Assembly (NCBI RefSeq): GCF_032854445.1
Contig: NC_088303.1
Coordinates: 18,609,501 to 18,673,500 of the forward strand
Direction of reading: 5' to 3'
DNA: 64,000 nucleotides
From: Liolophura sinensis
Taxonomy: Eukaryota > Mollusca > Polyplacophora > Chitonida > Chitonidae
Shown here: one piece after another, positions 12,301-22,269 of the stretch
Layout: each line of letters begins with the position of its first letter
Position numbering within the stretch: the stretch's first letter is position 1
The notes under the pieces: model-generated
Databases searched by the model: none
The model's input: the letters and a program-made list of their open reading frames with translations, nothing else
Told to the model about the DNA's origin: nothing
Translations under genes and position numbers: made by a program

Positions 12301-13461
12301 AAACATTTTTATCAGCTGCACATATTGACTTGCATGCTATGCACTCGTGTCGTTGGGGCTGATTTTCCCTTTGACTCCCCGCGGTCATCCTTTGTCTGAT
12401 GAACATTGTCGTAAACTCTTTGCAAAATATTAACGACTACTTAGTGTTACTTATATTAATGATAATGTCAGAATTCCAGTCAAACTTGTGTCACTAAATG
12501 AAAATCTGGTGTTCTGTGTAGGGTATATTTTATCCTATAATATCGTTATAATTTGTTTAGCAGCGTGGGAATGATGCATATCTTTAACTTTTTGCGTATC
12601 ATGTTATAAAGAGCACACCCCCTATAGAGGAGAACTCCTGGCGACATCGAAGACTGAGGAGTGAACTTAAGACTCTGCGGACTGACCCCCCAGAGGGCAT
12701 CCAAGCCACGCCCCTTGACAGGCACTGCTGCCACTGGCAGGCATCAATCACTGGCCCTCAGGGAAGCCCTTACCAAGGAGGACTCTTCTTACTTTACCTG
12801 CAGATTCCAGAGAGGTACGTGTAACATCAGAAAAATTCATGTTTCTCTTTGTTTTAATAATGTATGGAATGTGTTATCTTTTTGTTTATTTGAGTAATGT
12901 TTTACTCTGGAATAAATTAGTACTTAGGGACATAGCGACCATCAAGGAAACTGGACAGGTATGGTCAAAAGGTACCCTCCTGGTAGACGTTCTGAGGCCA
13001 TTGGGATTTCTGACTAGTTGTTTGATGCTATAACTTGCATTTTGAAGTAACGTTTAGCTCTTGTTCACTGTAATATTTTCATCAAAGATATTCTGTAGGA
13101 ATATAAAGTTTAGGTATTATTATTAATATTATTTTTCATTTCTGATTTTAGTTATCCTATGAGGCCTCCCAAAGTGAGATTCATCACAAAAATCTTCCAC
13201 CCCAATATCAGTCGTCACGGTGATGTAGGGCTGGACTCCATTCACCATAACTGGAGCTTGGCATTAACGATATCCAAAGTTCTGATCAGCATACAGTCTC
13301 TGTTAACGGACCCCTACTGTAAAGTGTGCATGGAGCCCTCAATAGGCCAGCTTTTCACAAAACACCGTGCAGAGTTTGACAGGATTGCGCGCTTGTGGAC
13401 ATGGAAGTATGCCATGCATGACTATCTACCACCTTGTGATATTAACCTCACCTGGCTCTAG
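6308..13461 (+). CDS. morgue: Morgue-like protein: zinc finger, F-box and E2 (UBC) domain without the catalytic cysteine (7 exons, complete)
   Basis: Coding exons are 6308-6433, 6955-7092, 8622-8826, 10850-11039, 11911-11959, about 12612-12814 and 13152-13461, all with GT-AG introns and matching phases. They give about 406 residues. Domain order: a C-x2-C-x12-C-x2-C zinc finger at residues 46-65; an F-box from about 150 (SLPPEVLLVVFNYLDD, then QRWRQIL); a UBC domain from about 245 to the C-terminus. The UBC fold is clear from SPYQGGLFLL, YPMRPPKVRFITKIFHPNI, NWSLALTISKVL and SLLTDP. Where active E2s have Cys in ICLDIL this protein has VGLDSI, so Gly replaces Cys at about residue 330. Drosophila Morgue has the same three domains and the same substitution; there it binds DIAP1 and promotes cell death. 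Exon 6 may instead start at 12630 (in phase, six residues shorter). The likely role is substrate receptor of an SCF-type ligase. Confidence 0.93.
6955..7092 (+). other. morgue: morgue exon 2: N-terminal four-cysteine zinc finger and acidic stretch
   Basis: This 46-codon exon is phase 0 at both ends. It carries CMMC, then VCSTCH, giving four spaced cysteines, with a neighbouring histidine as a possible alternative ligand. A DEEGEGGEE acidic segment follows. The finger matches the N-terminal zinc finger of fly Morgue in position, ahead of the F-box, but its ligand is unknown to me. Confidence 0.85.
7454..7589 (+). repeat. SINE family A, 3' portion (morgue intron 2)
   Basis: This stretch runs from GGTCTTCCAGCAACC through GCCCGGTTTCCTCCAACCATAA to a GGCATAAAACACC and AAATAAATAAA tail. 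The tRNA-like head is missing, as expected of 5' truncation. The same tail occurs more than ten times in the window. Confidence 0.85.
7604..7918 (-). repeat. SINE family B, near full length, tRNA-like head at the 7918 end
   Basis: On the minus strand it starts with a tRNA-like head (TAGCACAGTTGGTAGAGC as box A; GGTCAATCCTGGGTTGAGTC around box B), then GTCTTAGGTGTG and a body with CTCGGGCGGG. It ends in CCAAGCACTCACTC at 7604. Related copies lie at 10332-10654 and 55309-55635, so this is a second dispersed family. Confidence 0.85.
8163..8383 (+). repeat. SINE family A, near full-length copy (morgue intron 2)
   Basis: The head GTTGGTTAGCGTGCTAGC resembles a tRNA box A, and CGAGCAAGTCCAGCTC sits where box B would be. 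CTCCTCTCCGACCGTAC, the CCACCATAATGCTAGC segment and an AATAAATAAA tail follow. This is the clearest head-to-tail copy in the window. It sits about 240 bp upstream of morgue exon 3. Confidence 0.88.
8469..8490 (+). pseudogene. Decayed duplicate of the start of morgue exon 3 (pseudo-exon)
   Basis: About 150 bp upstream of exon 3 the intron carries a diverged copy of its acceptor and first codons. AAAGCTGTTTCTGACCACTC follows a TTAGCAG acceptor-like site and is followed by CAG/GTACAC. The true exon begins AAAGCTGATTCTGACGACTC at 8622. Similarity extends upstream: CATGTACCTCCAG near 8442 compares with CATGTACCTTCAG near 8589. It looks like a local tandem duplication of the intron-exon junction that has since drifted. 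Confidence 0.5.
9684..9774. repeat. Three tandem 32-33 bp units with paired CCAAT/ATTGG motifs
   Basis: Units of ATTGGTCAATACAAACAAACCAAT repeat about three times in morgue intron 3. Junctions form palindromes such as CCAATTATAATTGG. Apart from its effect on local secondary structure I can assign no role. Confidence 0.8.
10130..10310 (+). repeat. Third tRNA-derived SINE type (family C)
   Basis: CCTAATGGTTAGAACATCCG fits a tRNA box A region and GGATCAAACCCAGGTC fits box B at normal tRNA spacing. A non-tRNA body (TGCTCGGTGCTCAGCAC, then GGGCCAGGAAACAGG) follows. Only one copy was noticed here, so family status rests on the tRNA-like head. Confidence 0.65.
10332..10654 (-). repeat. SINE family B copy (morgue intron 3), head degraded
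   Basis: It shares GTTTAACATCGTACTTAAC, TCATATGACGACGAAGGA, TGTTGCAGGACGGATTTCC and CAGGATTGACCCTGG with the copies at 7604-7918 and 55309-55635. The tRNA-like head end is rearranged near 10640. A short family A tail fragment lies at 10801-10831, just before exon 4. Confidence 0.85.
11302..11390 (+). repeat. Diverged SINE family A tail (morgue intron 4)
   Basis: CCGGTTTGTTCCAACCATGA, TTCTTGAGTACAGC and CAATCAAATAAGTAAATA follow the family A tail order but are clearly diverged. Confidence 0.55.
13152..13461 (+). other. morgue: morgue last coding exon: E2 core with HPN motif and Cys-to-Gly change
   Basis: The exon completes a serine codon split across the intron and ends in TAG at 13459-13461. 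It holds the HPN motif (FHPNIS) of E2 enzymes and the tryptophan and LTISKVL region downstream. The position normally holding the thioester cysteine, seven residues after the N of HPN-I, lies in GDVGLDSI and is Gly. RIARLWTWKYAM matches the C-terminal helix of UBE2D-type E2s (RIAREWTQKYAM). Confidence 0.92.
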
Positions 13462-13546
13462 CTGATCCAAGAGAGTTTCAGCTGGTAGAATATAATCAGA
13501 CTTCTGTTTTACAACGTGAAATATTCTGTAAATTCTACGTTGTGTA

Positions 13547-13979
13547 ATTAAACTCTTTATATGTTGGATGATGAATGACGTCGATCTGATTTAACTGACA
13601 AGGTGGGATGTGGAGAGAGAGCTTTATATCCACTTCCAGAGTTGGTAAAGGGGAGATAAGTAGTCTGGCTAGATAACAGCTTTGGAGGAGTTATTTCCCC
13701 TAGTGCTCCTGGACCCAGAATTCAGTCCCTCTTGCCAGAGTGTGTCCGACCTTGAGGAAAATTTGCTGCCATACCTATTTTCCCCAATCAAACACCAAAC
13801 GGTATGATTGCATTTTTACAACATTTAATCACTCTCAGCTTTATTTAAGTGATATAGCTGTCATTTGTAACATGTTCATAATTTCTATTTTTGTGACCTT
13901 GACACTTAGAAGGCCACAGCTTATTAGGAGGTGTGTAAGAGGAGAGCATCAATGAAATATGAATTTACGATGGAATAAA
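13547..13979 (+). terminator. Candidate poly(A) signals for morgue
   Basis: An ATTAAA lies at 13547-13552, 86 bp after the stop codon, and an AATAAA at 13974-13979. Either could end the transcript; the first gives a short 3' UTR. The motif is short and common in AT-rich DNA, so this is only a position-based suggestion. Confidence 0.35.
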
Positions 13980-14568
13980 TAAACAGGAACATGACACAAA
14001 GTAAGGAATATGATCAAAATCATTGTAGCGAATGAAAGTGTTTGGCTACCCATAGTCTTTACATCATCTGTCATTATTGCCATTAACAATTTTTCGGGTT
14101 TGTCGGTGTGGTGGGGGGGGAGTGGAGGGGGTATGTGGTAGAGTATTAATAACATGCCTCCTTTGCATGTCATGATGCAGACAATTCGTTTCATGCATTG
14201 GTTAGTTTTGTCAGAATGAATTGGAAAAGTCTTCAGATGTCTCATGATACTACTATTCATCCTAAAATCCATTTATAGTTCTGGACATTCATTTTTACAC
14301 TCAGTGGAGTCCATTACGGAAAATATGGTGCAAGTTTGAAACTACTCCATGTTCTTCAACTACATGAATTTATGACACTCAGACTCATTTCTTATGTTAT
14401 ATTTTCTGACAATTCAAGTTGAGCCTTAAAGACTAATTTATGAACTAACTGTCGTTAATTAAACAACATTTAAAAGTGTTCCAATTCTTTTAACTTGTTG
14501 TCTGCCAGAATTCTGATGGTACTATCATGTTTAAAAAACAAGATGTGGCCCATTTTTCAATGATATAG

Positions 14569-14695
14569 GGGCCTCCGTGGCCAAGGGAGTTAGCATGTCA
14601 ATAAGGAGCAATGACCCAGTAGTCTCCCACCAGTGTTGTTGCTGTGAGTTCTAGTCTAGCTCATGCTGGCCTCCTCTCTGGCATTATGTTATACA
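14569..14695 (+). repeat. SINE family A head fragment
   Basis: GGCCTCCGTGGCCAAGG and GAGTTAGCATG with ATGACCCAGTAG match the family A head, ending after the CTCATGCTGGCCTCCTCTCT block. The tail is missing. Confidence 0.75.
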
Positions 14696-15039
14696 AGACA
14701 GATCCGTACCTGTATTATGAAAAGGTACATGTATAGAGCCCATCTAAAATGAAATACAGCTTTCTATGTAAACAGTGTTGTAAGTAATGCTGTACACATG
14801 TTGTGCTTAAGTTTCACTTTTAAAGATTTATTATTAATACTGAAATGAAATGAGAGTGTAAAGCTTGCTTGATGCATGTATCTTGAGCTGATATTGAACC
14901 ATCCATTTATCATGTATGTATATGTATATTCTGATGAAAAGCTGTAAATAGACTTTGTATAGAATCTTTAAAAGCATGTCTTTGTTCATTGCCTATTGTC
15001 ATTGGAGTCTGTAACATAAAAAATTAAGGTATTATCCAG

Positions 15040-15105
15040 GAGCAAATTCAAACCTCAGCCTTGGACAGGGAATCTGTAGATTCGTCTGAGCTACCTGTTA
15101 ATGGA
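15040..15105 (-). repeat. tRNA-like fragment, probable SINE head
   Basis: On the minus strand GGTAGCTCAGACGAATC (box A-like) is followed at tRNA spacing by GAGGTTTGAATTTGCTCC (box B-like). The acceptor stem does not pair well, so a SINE head is likelier than a working tRNA gene. Confidence 0.45.
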
Positions 15106-17394
15106 GCTCATGGTTAAGCATTCTTATCATTTGTTGGAGACTACCATTCTTCTACCCATATGGCGTCACTGTTCATATGTATGTCTGTGGTGGGGAAATT
15201 TTGTCAGAAGCCACCAAAGATCTGTAGCTTTTGTACGGCACCCAGCTTTCTTCCAGGCATCAAATTACCGGTTATTACCTAACAATGAAATAAATAAGTA
15301 AATACGTGTATTATCCGGAATAATTCATGGCGCTATCTATATATTCCAAGCATCTGTGAGAAGAGTTAACTTCATTGTCAAGGCATGTAAACGCATTACC
15401 ATCCAGTCCTTGTTATATACAACAGTATTAAGTTATCTCTAAAGACATGGCAATAATCTGAAGTAATGTGCTAAAACCTATATACCTATTAATATTAATG
15501 TAATACAGATGATCTACATTATTCTGATAATGCTGGATAAGTCTTTTGTTATTTGTGCACGAATGCCACTACAGCAGACTCCCCGAGGAATTCTAGATAA
15601 GGCTATTACAAATGCCCAAATGTGTTATGAATGCTACTGCTCTGTAATAACTGGGATGTATCCCAGATTTGCTGCGTTTCTGTTCTGGGTTCATGCAAAG
15701 AAGCCAGCATGATTTACTAGTCCTGTCCACGCCTCGGGGTACTTTGTTATATATAGCTCTTTGAGTTATGCTATCATGCTTAGTGCATTGTTCTTTCCTT
15801 CAGTGACATATGTACATATATATCCTCCATGACAGAGCGGAGAAAATACACTCAAACAATTATTAATCTGTTAATTTTAATAATTGATGCTAGAATGTAT
15901 TCTGATAAATATAACACATTTTCTATAAATTCAACAACAGGATTGTATTAGACTAACAGGGGTGTGGTGGATAAAACACGAGTAACTGTTGATTCGTTTG
16001 ATAATCCATATTACGAGATTCTCATCATATACAGTGCCACTGTTATCTCGAGGATTTATCAAAGCGTAACTTGGGAGGGCTAAAACACCACAAAATCAAG
16101 CGTAAAAGGGTTTACGCCTACAGTACAAATATAAAAACAATCCGGAACGGTGCGTCATTCGCTTGTTTCAACTTTATAACCAACACTGGTTAGAAGTTTT
16201 AGCTTTGTCATGATTTCTCAGTCGGTTGGGAGGCCGTTTTGTGGCTGGGAGTCTTGGTTCATGCCAAAGTCGAGTAATGTCTGCCCTCAAAAACGGCCAG
16301 CATTTTATCTGTGGCCACTAGAAAAACCTTCTGGGGACATCTGGTATTCCAAACAACGTATAGGAATCAACCAATTAACTGCAACTATTGGGAGACTTCG
16401 TGCAGAAGCTGGAATAGGCGGGTATCCAACCACTCGCTGAGGGCAACAGCTGTGACGCGACTGTACACCGCATGCGCAGCAGTCCTGTCCGCGAGTACAT
16501 GTACAAACGCTCAAGCGAAACTTAGAGAAATGCTGCCAACGATATTATTTGTGATCACTCTTTCAGCCAGAGGAGCAGTCCATGAAAAAAAAAAAATCCA
16601 ACACAAATGCAAATGTAAAGTTTAAGAGATGAGGATACTTTGATCTTCAAAAATGTGCTTTCCAGTGATGACGGTTATACATGTTGCTCTACTCAGTTAT
16701 ATGTTACTAGATTTACATACGGAAATACATATATGGTTGGAAGGCTTTCTTTTTTATTGGCTTTCCGGCTTAATACTTGTACGGGTAGGCCTAATATAGA
16801 ATCTGTGGATTCAAGTGATTCAATTTTTACTGTGAACTTACCGAATTTCTGAAATGGTTCCTAACTTATGTAGGATTTGTTGAAGGAACCTGCCATACAT
16901 TTTATGTCCATGATTTCACGTGGTACCGTAGTAAACAGTTGAAATATTCAGCCGATTTTGTTCTTTGTCTGAGCGATATTAACTTGTAGAGTTAGTCGTA
17001 AAGTTTTTCAAATTTACCTCATTTTAGTTGTTTTTATTATTATTTTTTCGATCTCTGAGCTTCACTGCATACACAAACCGTTTATCTGCAGGTTATTCGT
17101 TCCGGCAATCGGCCTGGCTAAAATATTAGATGAGGCCTTAAAAGATGCTTTTAATTTAGCATTTTCTTTCTGATTTCATATGGAAATATAGCCTACGCGT
17201 GTATGTATCTACCTTTGTCAATCTGCAAACAATATCTTTATGTATTATTCAACAAATCTCGTCTGGGCATCCTTTGGGACGGGTGATATTTCTAAAGGCG
17301 AGCTTGTACGTAAGCAGTTGGCCAGACTACCCGCACGTTTGTGTTCTGCTATGGTTAACATTGTAGTCCCTTAATTATCAGGATTGCATAGCCT

Positions 17395-17470
17395 GTCTCA
17401 GCAGCTTGTCGGATAGTTGGCGGCGTGCCAAACAACAGTAAATGGGTTCGAATCACCAATGAGGCGTTTG
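17395..17470 (+). repeat. tRNA-like fragment with a box B motif
   Basis: GGGTTCGAATCACC at about 17436-17449 is a good box B, with a weak box A-like GGATAGTTGGCGGCGTG about 35 bp upstream. No complete cloverleaf is apparent, so I treat it as a relic. Confidence 0.35.
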
Positions 17471-18727
17471 TGGGACAATAGGTTAAGTATAGCCTATAAC
17501 AGCTAAATGCTACCAACAAACAATATGTTACGCAACAGAACTTCCAAGTGTGGATTCGTGAAAAAAAATCCGCAGTCACAACAATCGTGTGACGTCACAA
17601 AATAGTTTAAATTATGTTGAACATGTCGGAATATTATGGTATAATAACAGAATACACTGAAGCATCACTCAGACTTTCTGTTAAAATTAACTGAAGTATG
17701 CTACCCGAAAATCTAAAAATGCGGAGTAATTGCCAAAATTTGTAAAATCGCCGAAATTGGTAAAAAAAAATAACTGAATATGTAAAATACGTGTTGCCTG
17801 AAAAGGTAAAAGATACACACCCAAGATTGTAAAGGAGCAAACTTAACAAGATTTGTAAAATGACCACGCGTATATGCAAAACTTGACTGCAGATAAAGTG
17901 TGTAGTAGTAATTGTTTCCTGTAAGTTACATTATACATCAACTAAAACTGAGGGTACCATATGTATGTTACTGAATGAGATGGGAAAACTTTTGCAGTTT
18001 TGGTTAACATGATCACAAAGCCACAGCTATTATGATGTGTAAAATTGGAAAAAGTGTTGGTACACATCAAGTGTGAAATTTGATGAGGTAATACGTATAA
18101 TGCATTCACACTGTGTCATATCAAATAAAGCCAGAAGTATATCAGATAATGATTTGGGCGGGGAAGGTTTTACATTTTACATCACGATTTTCCCCGCCAC
18201 AACCGTTTTTAGTATCACAAACGAAAAGAATTTTTTAACTCACATGCATTTGTTTACAACTATTTGTATCAGAATTTATATCTTGGATTCGGTTTAACGC
18301 CGTACTCAGGAATTGTCATTTGTACGATGGCATCCATTTTCATGAACCGAGGAAAATGGAGTGCTCGTCGTAAACCACCGACCTTGTGAACTTTTCAACA
18401 TTTAAAGTACAGATATGTACATCATATTGGAGGTAGACAGGTCTTCGATTTCTGGTTATTGTGTGGTCCTGGTGCATGGCAATGGTAGGCCTACTTTCTC
18501 CACATTGACCACAATGACCACAACCATAAGTCGTACACAAGCATGCCTTCATTTCCGTTGCGGTATATATTTCTTTTATTAGTTTATAGAGGCTATACAG
18601 GAGATTTGTGAAAACAAATACATAGTGAACTAATCAACTTACATTATTATTATATATTCTGTATAAATGCATTGTAACAGGGTGATATATAAGCGCTATG
18701 GATCTTCTTCCGGGATGGACGGAATTT

Positions 18728-18805
18728 CCTGTTAGGCTAGTGGTATAGTAGCGTGGATTCCAAACCCATAAATCGCTGGTTCTAGTCCCCAACTGGTTAG
18801 CTTCA
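18728..18805 (+). repeat. tRNA-like sequence with box A and box B
   Basis: GGCTAGTGGTATAGTAGCG resembles box A and GGTTCTAGTCCCC resembles box B. GATTCCAAACCC between them could form an anticodon loop with CCA (Trp). End pairing is imperfect; a tRNA pseudogene or SINE head is more likely than a functional tRNA. Confidence 0.4.
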
Positions 18806-18906
18806 TCATACTGTAATATCTTACCGGTACATTATTGCCTGTCAGTAATTATCACTGTCGTTCCTGTGCCGTTTACAGTGTTAAAATTATTCTAAAGTTT
18901 TAAAAA

Positions 18907-20606
18907 GTGACGCGAGCCGCTTTATAAATTTTAGAAATGTTTTTACCGATTTTGAACGGTAAGATGTGCACAGACGAGGCTGATATTTTGTGAAAGGAAA
19001 TTATTTGGGCTGTTCCAGTATAATATGAAAAATTCGGCTGGATTTGCGCTGATCGAGTTCTAGCCAAAAGTCTCCGGTAGGCCTATTGCCTCTTTAATAT
19101 TCAAGAAAAGTTCACTTATATGACGGCAATGAGATTAACGCGACAAAACCAAGGTGAGACCACGCCTTTCACCATGCAGCTACCCAGTAAACCTTCTGAC
19201 AAGCTACTCCTCGCAGCACATACGCCGCTCTGTGAGTTTGTGTTAGATCACTGTCACTACTGGCACACTTATAGGATATGGCCGCTCTCTACGTTCGCTT
19301 TACATCACTTACATCATAGCAAACCTTGTGAACAAATCTTGAACAACGCCGAGGTCACTGAGGCCAAGGTGATGAGGCAGGATATGAAGTCAGATAACAG
19401 CAAAAACTCTTTCTCAACGTTTGTTTCTAATAGTACGTTGACTTTGTGCACACACATCCTCTTCATTTAAAGTGTATACAGCATGATTTTAAGCAACACT
19501 TGAAACTCAACATTTGGAAGGTCAAACTTCAGTGAGGAAGGTCAGTGAAGTAAACCGAGTGTAGAGACTCGTGCAGGTGCTCTAAGGAGTATGACTTTTT
19601 ACAGAAATCTTGTCAATCTTGAAATGAAGTCAGAAAATACAAAAACTACGTCTCACCTTTTAGTTTCCAATATCATTTTATATACATGCATTCTCTTTAC
19701 TTATGTGTATTGATATTGATGAGAGCTGGTTAAACAGTTCCGCGCGAGGACACCAGTTGTGAGACTAACGGGAAGGTCAAAGGTCAAGCCTGTTTAGTGG
19801 AGGCCGTGTTGTATGAGAACAAGCTGATGAGGAACCAGCGAGAGCTGAATGAATTTCGTGCGACCTCACTGGTAACCCAGTAAGGGTCAAATAACATTTA
19901 TCTCATCGAGTAGAGAAGGTTAAGATTGAATTTCAAATTATTCACTAGATGGCACAAGGCTATTACTCATTTGCCTACGTACATTTACATGTATATCACT
20001 TTACTTAAGAAATAAAAACTGATCTGGCCATTAATTATTAATCGTTTCCATGACCTATAGGCCAAGACTTTTTTCTTCTAATCTTCTAAGGTTTTGTATG
20101 ATGAACTTTTCGTTAGCTTCGAATATAAAAACAATACGTTTTCAGAACAGTACACGAATTGAGGATGTCATCAATAAAACAACGTTTCAGACAGCAGGTT
20201 TTACACAAGAATTACGCAAAAAGCGCTAAAGCCCTAATTCGATCATCTTTTTTCACTTCTAAGAGCTGTCTATATTTACATATAGGTCCAATTCCTCTGT
20301 CAGCGTCCGACCCAGCCAAAACCACAAGCTTCCGGATACGCCTTCAGACTGCCCGAGTCCCTCCACACGCTTTGTCGCGTTAATCTCATTGCCGTCGTAT
20401 AAGTGAACTTTAATATTAAAGAGGCTATAGGCCTACCAGAGATCTTTGGCTAGAACTCGATCAGCACAAATCCAGCCAAATTTTTCATATTATATTGGAA
20501 CAGCCCAAATAATTTCCTTTCACAAAATATCAGCCTCGTCTGTGCACATCTTACAGTTCTAAATCGGTAAAAACATTTCTAAAATTTATAAAGCGGCTCG
20601 CGTCAC
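18907..20606. mobile_element. Foldback-type element with terminal inverted repeats of about 240 bp
   Basis: The left arm 18907-19146 and right arm 20371-20606 are near-perfect inverted copies. Both have outer end GTGACGCGAGCCGC and inner end ATTAACGCGACAAA. One arm has a few extra bases near AATATTCAAGAAAAGTTCAC. The 1.2 kb between shows no transposase; it has an imperfect internal repeat (AATGAAGTCAGA-type blocks near 19380 and 19620). No clear target-site duplication is visible. It is probably a non-autonomous DNA transposon or foldback element. Confidence 0.8.
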
Positions 20607-21539
20607 CCAAAGCCGGTCACTATGTCTCCTTCCTTCTTTTAACCACTGTTGTTAAGTTGTGCATGTAGTTTTTTGTTTGCGAATGTAATGCCACAAACTT
20701 TACGATAAACTGGAAACTACATGCATAGATTATTGCATAGTATAGCTTTAAGTGTACAGTGTTGAGGTTTGTACACTACATCCGACAATATTTATCAGCA
20801 CAAACGCAACCTGATGCCAGGAAAATAGTTTAATTTATCTTTTTTAGAATTTTTCCTAACCAAGTAAACTTTTAAAAGATCAGATTCTACGGTGGCCTGT
20901 TGTGACCCAGAGGGTATTAACTACGGCACATCCATACCTTTTGCCTGAAATAATTTCTTTCAAGGTCAAATTGACGAATGCATTCACAAATCTATGTGGA
21001 TATGCATTTAGAATGATGAAATGTAGCCGTCTGTGTGTGAAGTAACAAATAACTTATGTTACGTCACTGGTAGCATCGTGGCCAGAAAATGTCACCATAG
21101 AATAAAATATTCAAATGCGTTTCAGTAGATTAACCAAATTGTAAAAAAACATAAATCCAGCTATTTTCCTGGGCAGTTTTTAATGGTATTTCATCTAATA
21201 CATACTTCAGGTTAGTTTTTTCTTTGCTTTTAAACCACTGAAACCAACCGCCTTAGCTTAAGTTAGTCTTTCATAAATTATACACCAACCTGATTTCTCT
21301 CGAGCCAGCATGGTGAGAGAGCGCATTCAAAAGAAAAGACAAAAGGTAATATAACTTATTGAGGAAGAGGAGTGAAAACAGGCCTAAATGGCGTGATTGG
21401 CATATCTGTGAGGAACTACAACTTACATTTTTCAAATTCCTGATGAATAATCGCACAATCAAGTAGACGGACCTATAGCTACGGAAGTATATTCCATATA
21501 TGTTGATGGAGAGACAAATGATATTCCATGACAGTCTTT

Positions 21540-21640
21540 ACAGCTTATTTATATGCCGCTTTTTACGATCGCTTTACGTCACTGCCACCATGACAAGCTT
21601 GACCCTTGAAGCCTGTTTGGACTTAGCCTCACTGGTTTCC
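21540..21640. repeat. Detached piece related to the interior of the foldback element
   Basis: ATATGCCGCTTTTTACGATCGC followed by TTTACGTCACTGCC resembles ATATGGCCGCTCTCTACG and TTTACATCACTTACATC at about 19278-19320 inside the foldback element. It may be an older related insertion. The rest of 20607-22269 holds only a SINE fragment. Confidence 0.4.
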
Positions 21641-21803
21641 TCGTGGAGCTATTTTATTAGCATTCATCATTAAAACTGTTTCAGGTGTTGGTTAGAATCA
21701 CGTTAGATGAAGATAATTCTTGTGTATAAGGTATTATTGGAAACAAAGGTTGAGACAGAGTGTTTGTGGTTTTCAAGACGCCAGTGACTTCAGCGTTGTT
21801 TAG

Positions 21804-21952
21804 GGACCTCCGTTCTCGAGGTGGTTAAACCGCCGGCATGGCGAAATGACCCAAGAGCCTCTCACCAAAGCTGTTTCTGTGAGCCCAACTCACCCAGCTC
21901 ATACTGTCTTCCTCTCCGACCGTGCGTGGGGAGGTCTCCCAACAACCTGCGG
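21804..21952 (+). repeat. SINE family A head and middle
   Basis: GACCTCCGTTCTCGAGGTGG, ATGACCCAAGAGCCTCTCACC and CGACCGTGCGTGGGGAGG match family A. It stops after CAACCTGCGG, so the tail is missing. Confidence 0.8.
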
Positions 21953-22269
21953 AAGTGAACGTTGAAAGCGACGCATGCGCTCCATTGAGTATGACGCAAT
22001 GAACGTTAATTGCGCAAGCGGCCTAGCCAGCGCCACCTATTGTCACCAAGGACCTCAAGCAACGTGGGCGAGCAAATCTACATGTGTTCATCTGTGTTCA
22101 ACAAGTATAAACATATTTTTATTTGCTAAACGGCGAACAATAACAAAGAACAATAATAGGTTAATGATACATAACTCAATGTACATGTATGTTACACGCA
22201 TCAAAATGTACTGGCTTGCAAAAATTTTATTTAACGAGCATGATAAACAGCTAAGAGCTGAGTGACACT

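Larger units (their letters stand above)
13462..18727. other. Intergenic stretch with no recognised gene
   Basis: AT-rich sequence after morgue. Apart from the morgue poly(A) candidates, a SINE head (14569-14695) and two tRNA-like relics, I see no coding signal. Open frames such as those at 16210-16625 show no family resemblance and overlap on both strands. A G-rich tract lies near 14105-14135. Confidence 0.5.

Noticed and set aside
16210-16625. Overlapping frames on both strands between 16.2 and 16.6 kb
   Set aside because: Locally higher GC keeps frames open by chance; no motif or splice context.
18728-18805. Functional tRNA-Trp gene
   Set aside because: Box A and B are present but the acceptor stem pairs poorly and the D-arm is irregular, so I list it as tRNA-like only.
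19120-19470. Plus-strand 116-residue frame inside the foldback element
   Set aside because: It begins in the inverted arm, resembles no transposase and has low-complexity composition.
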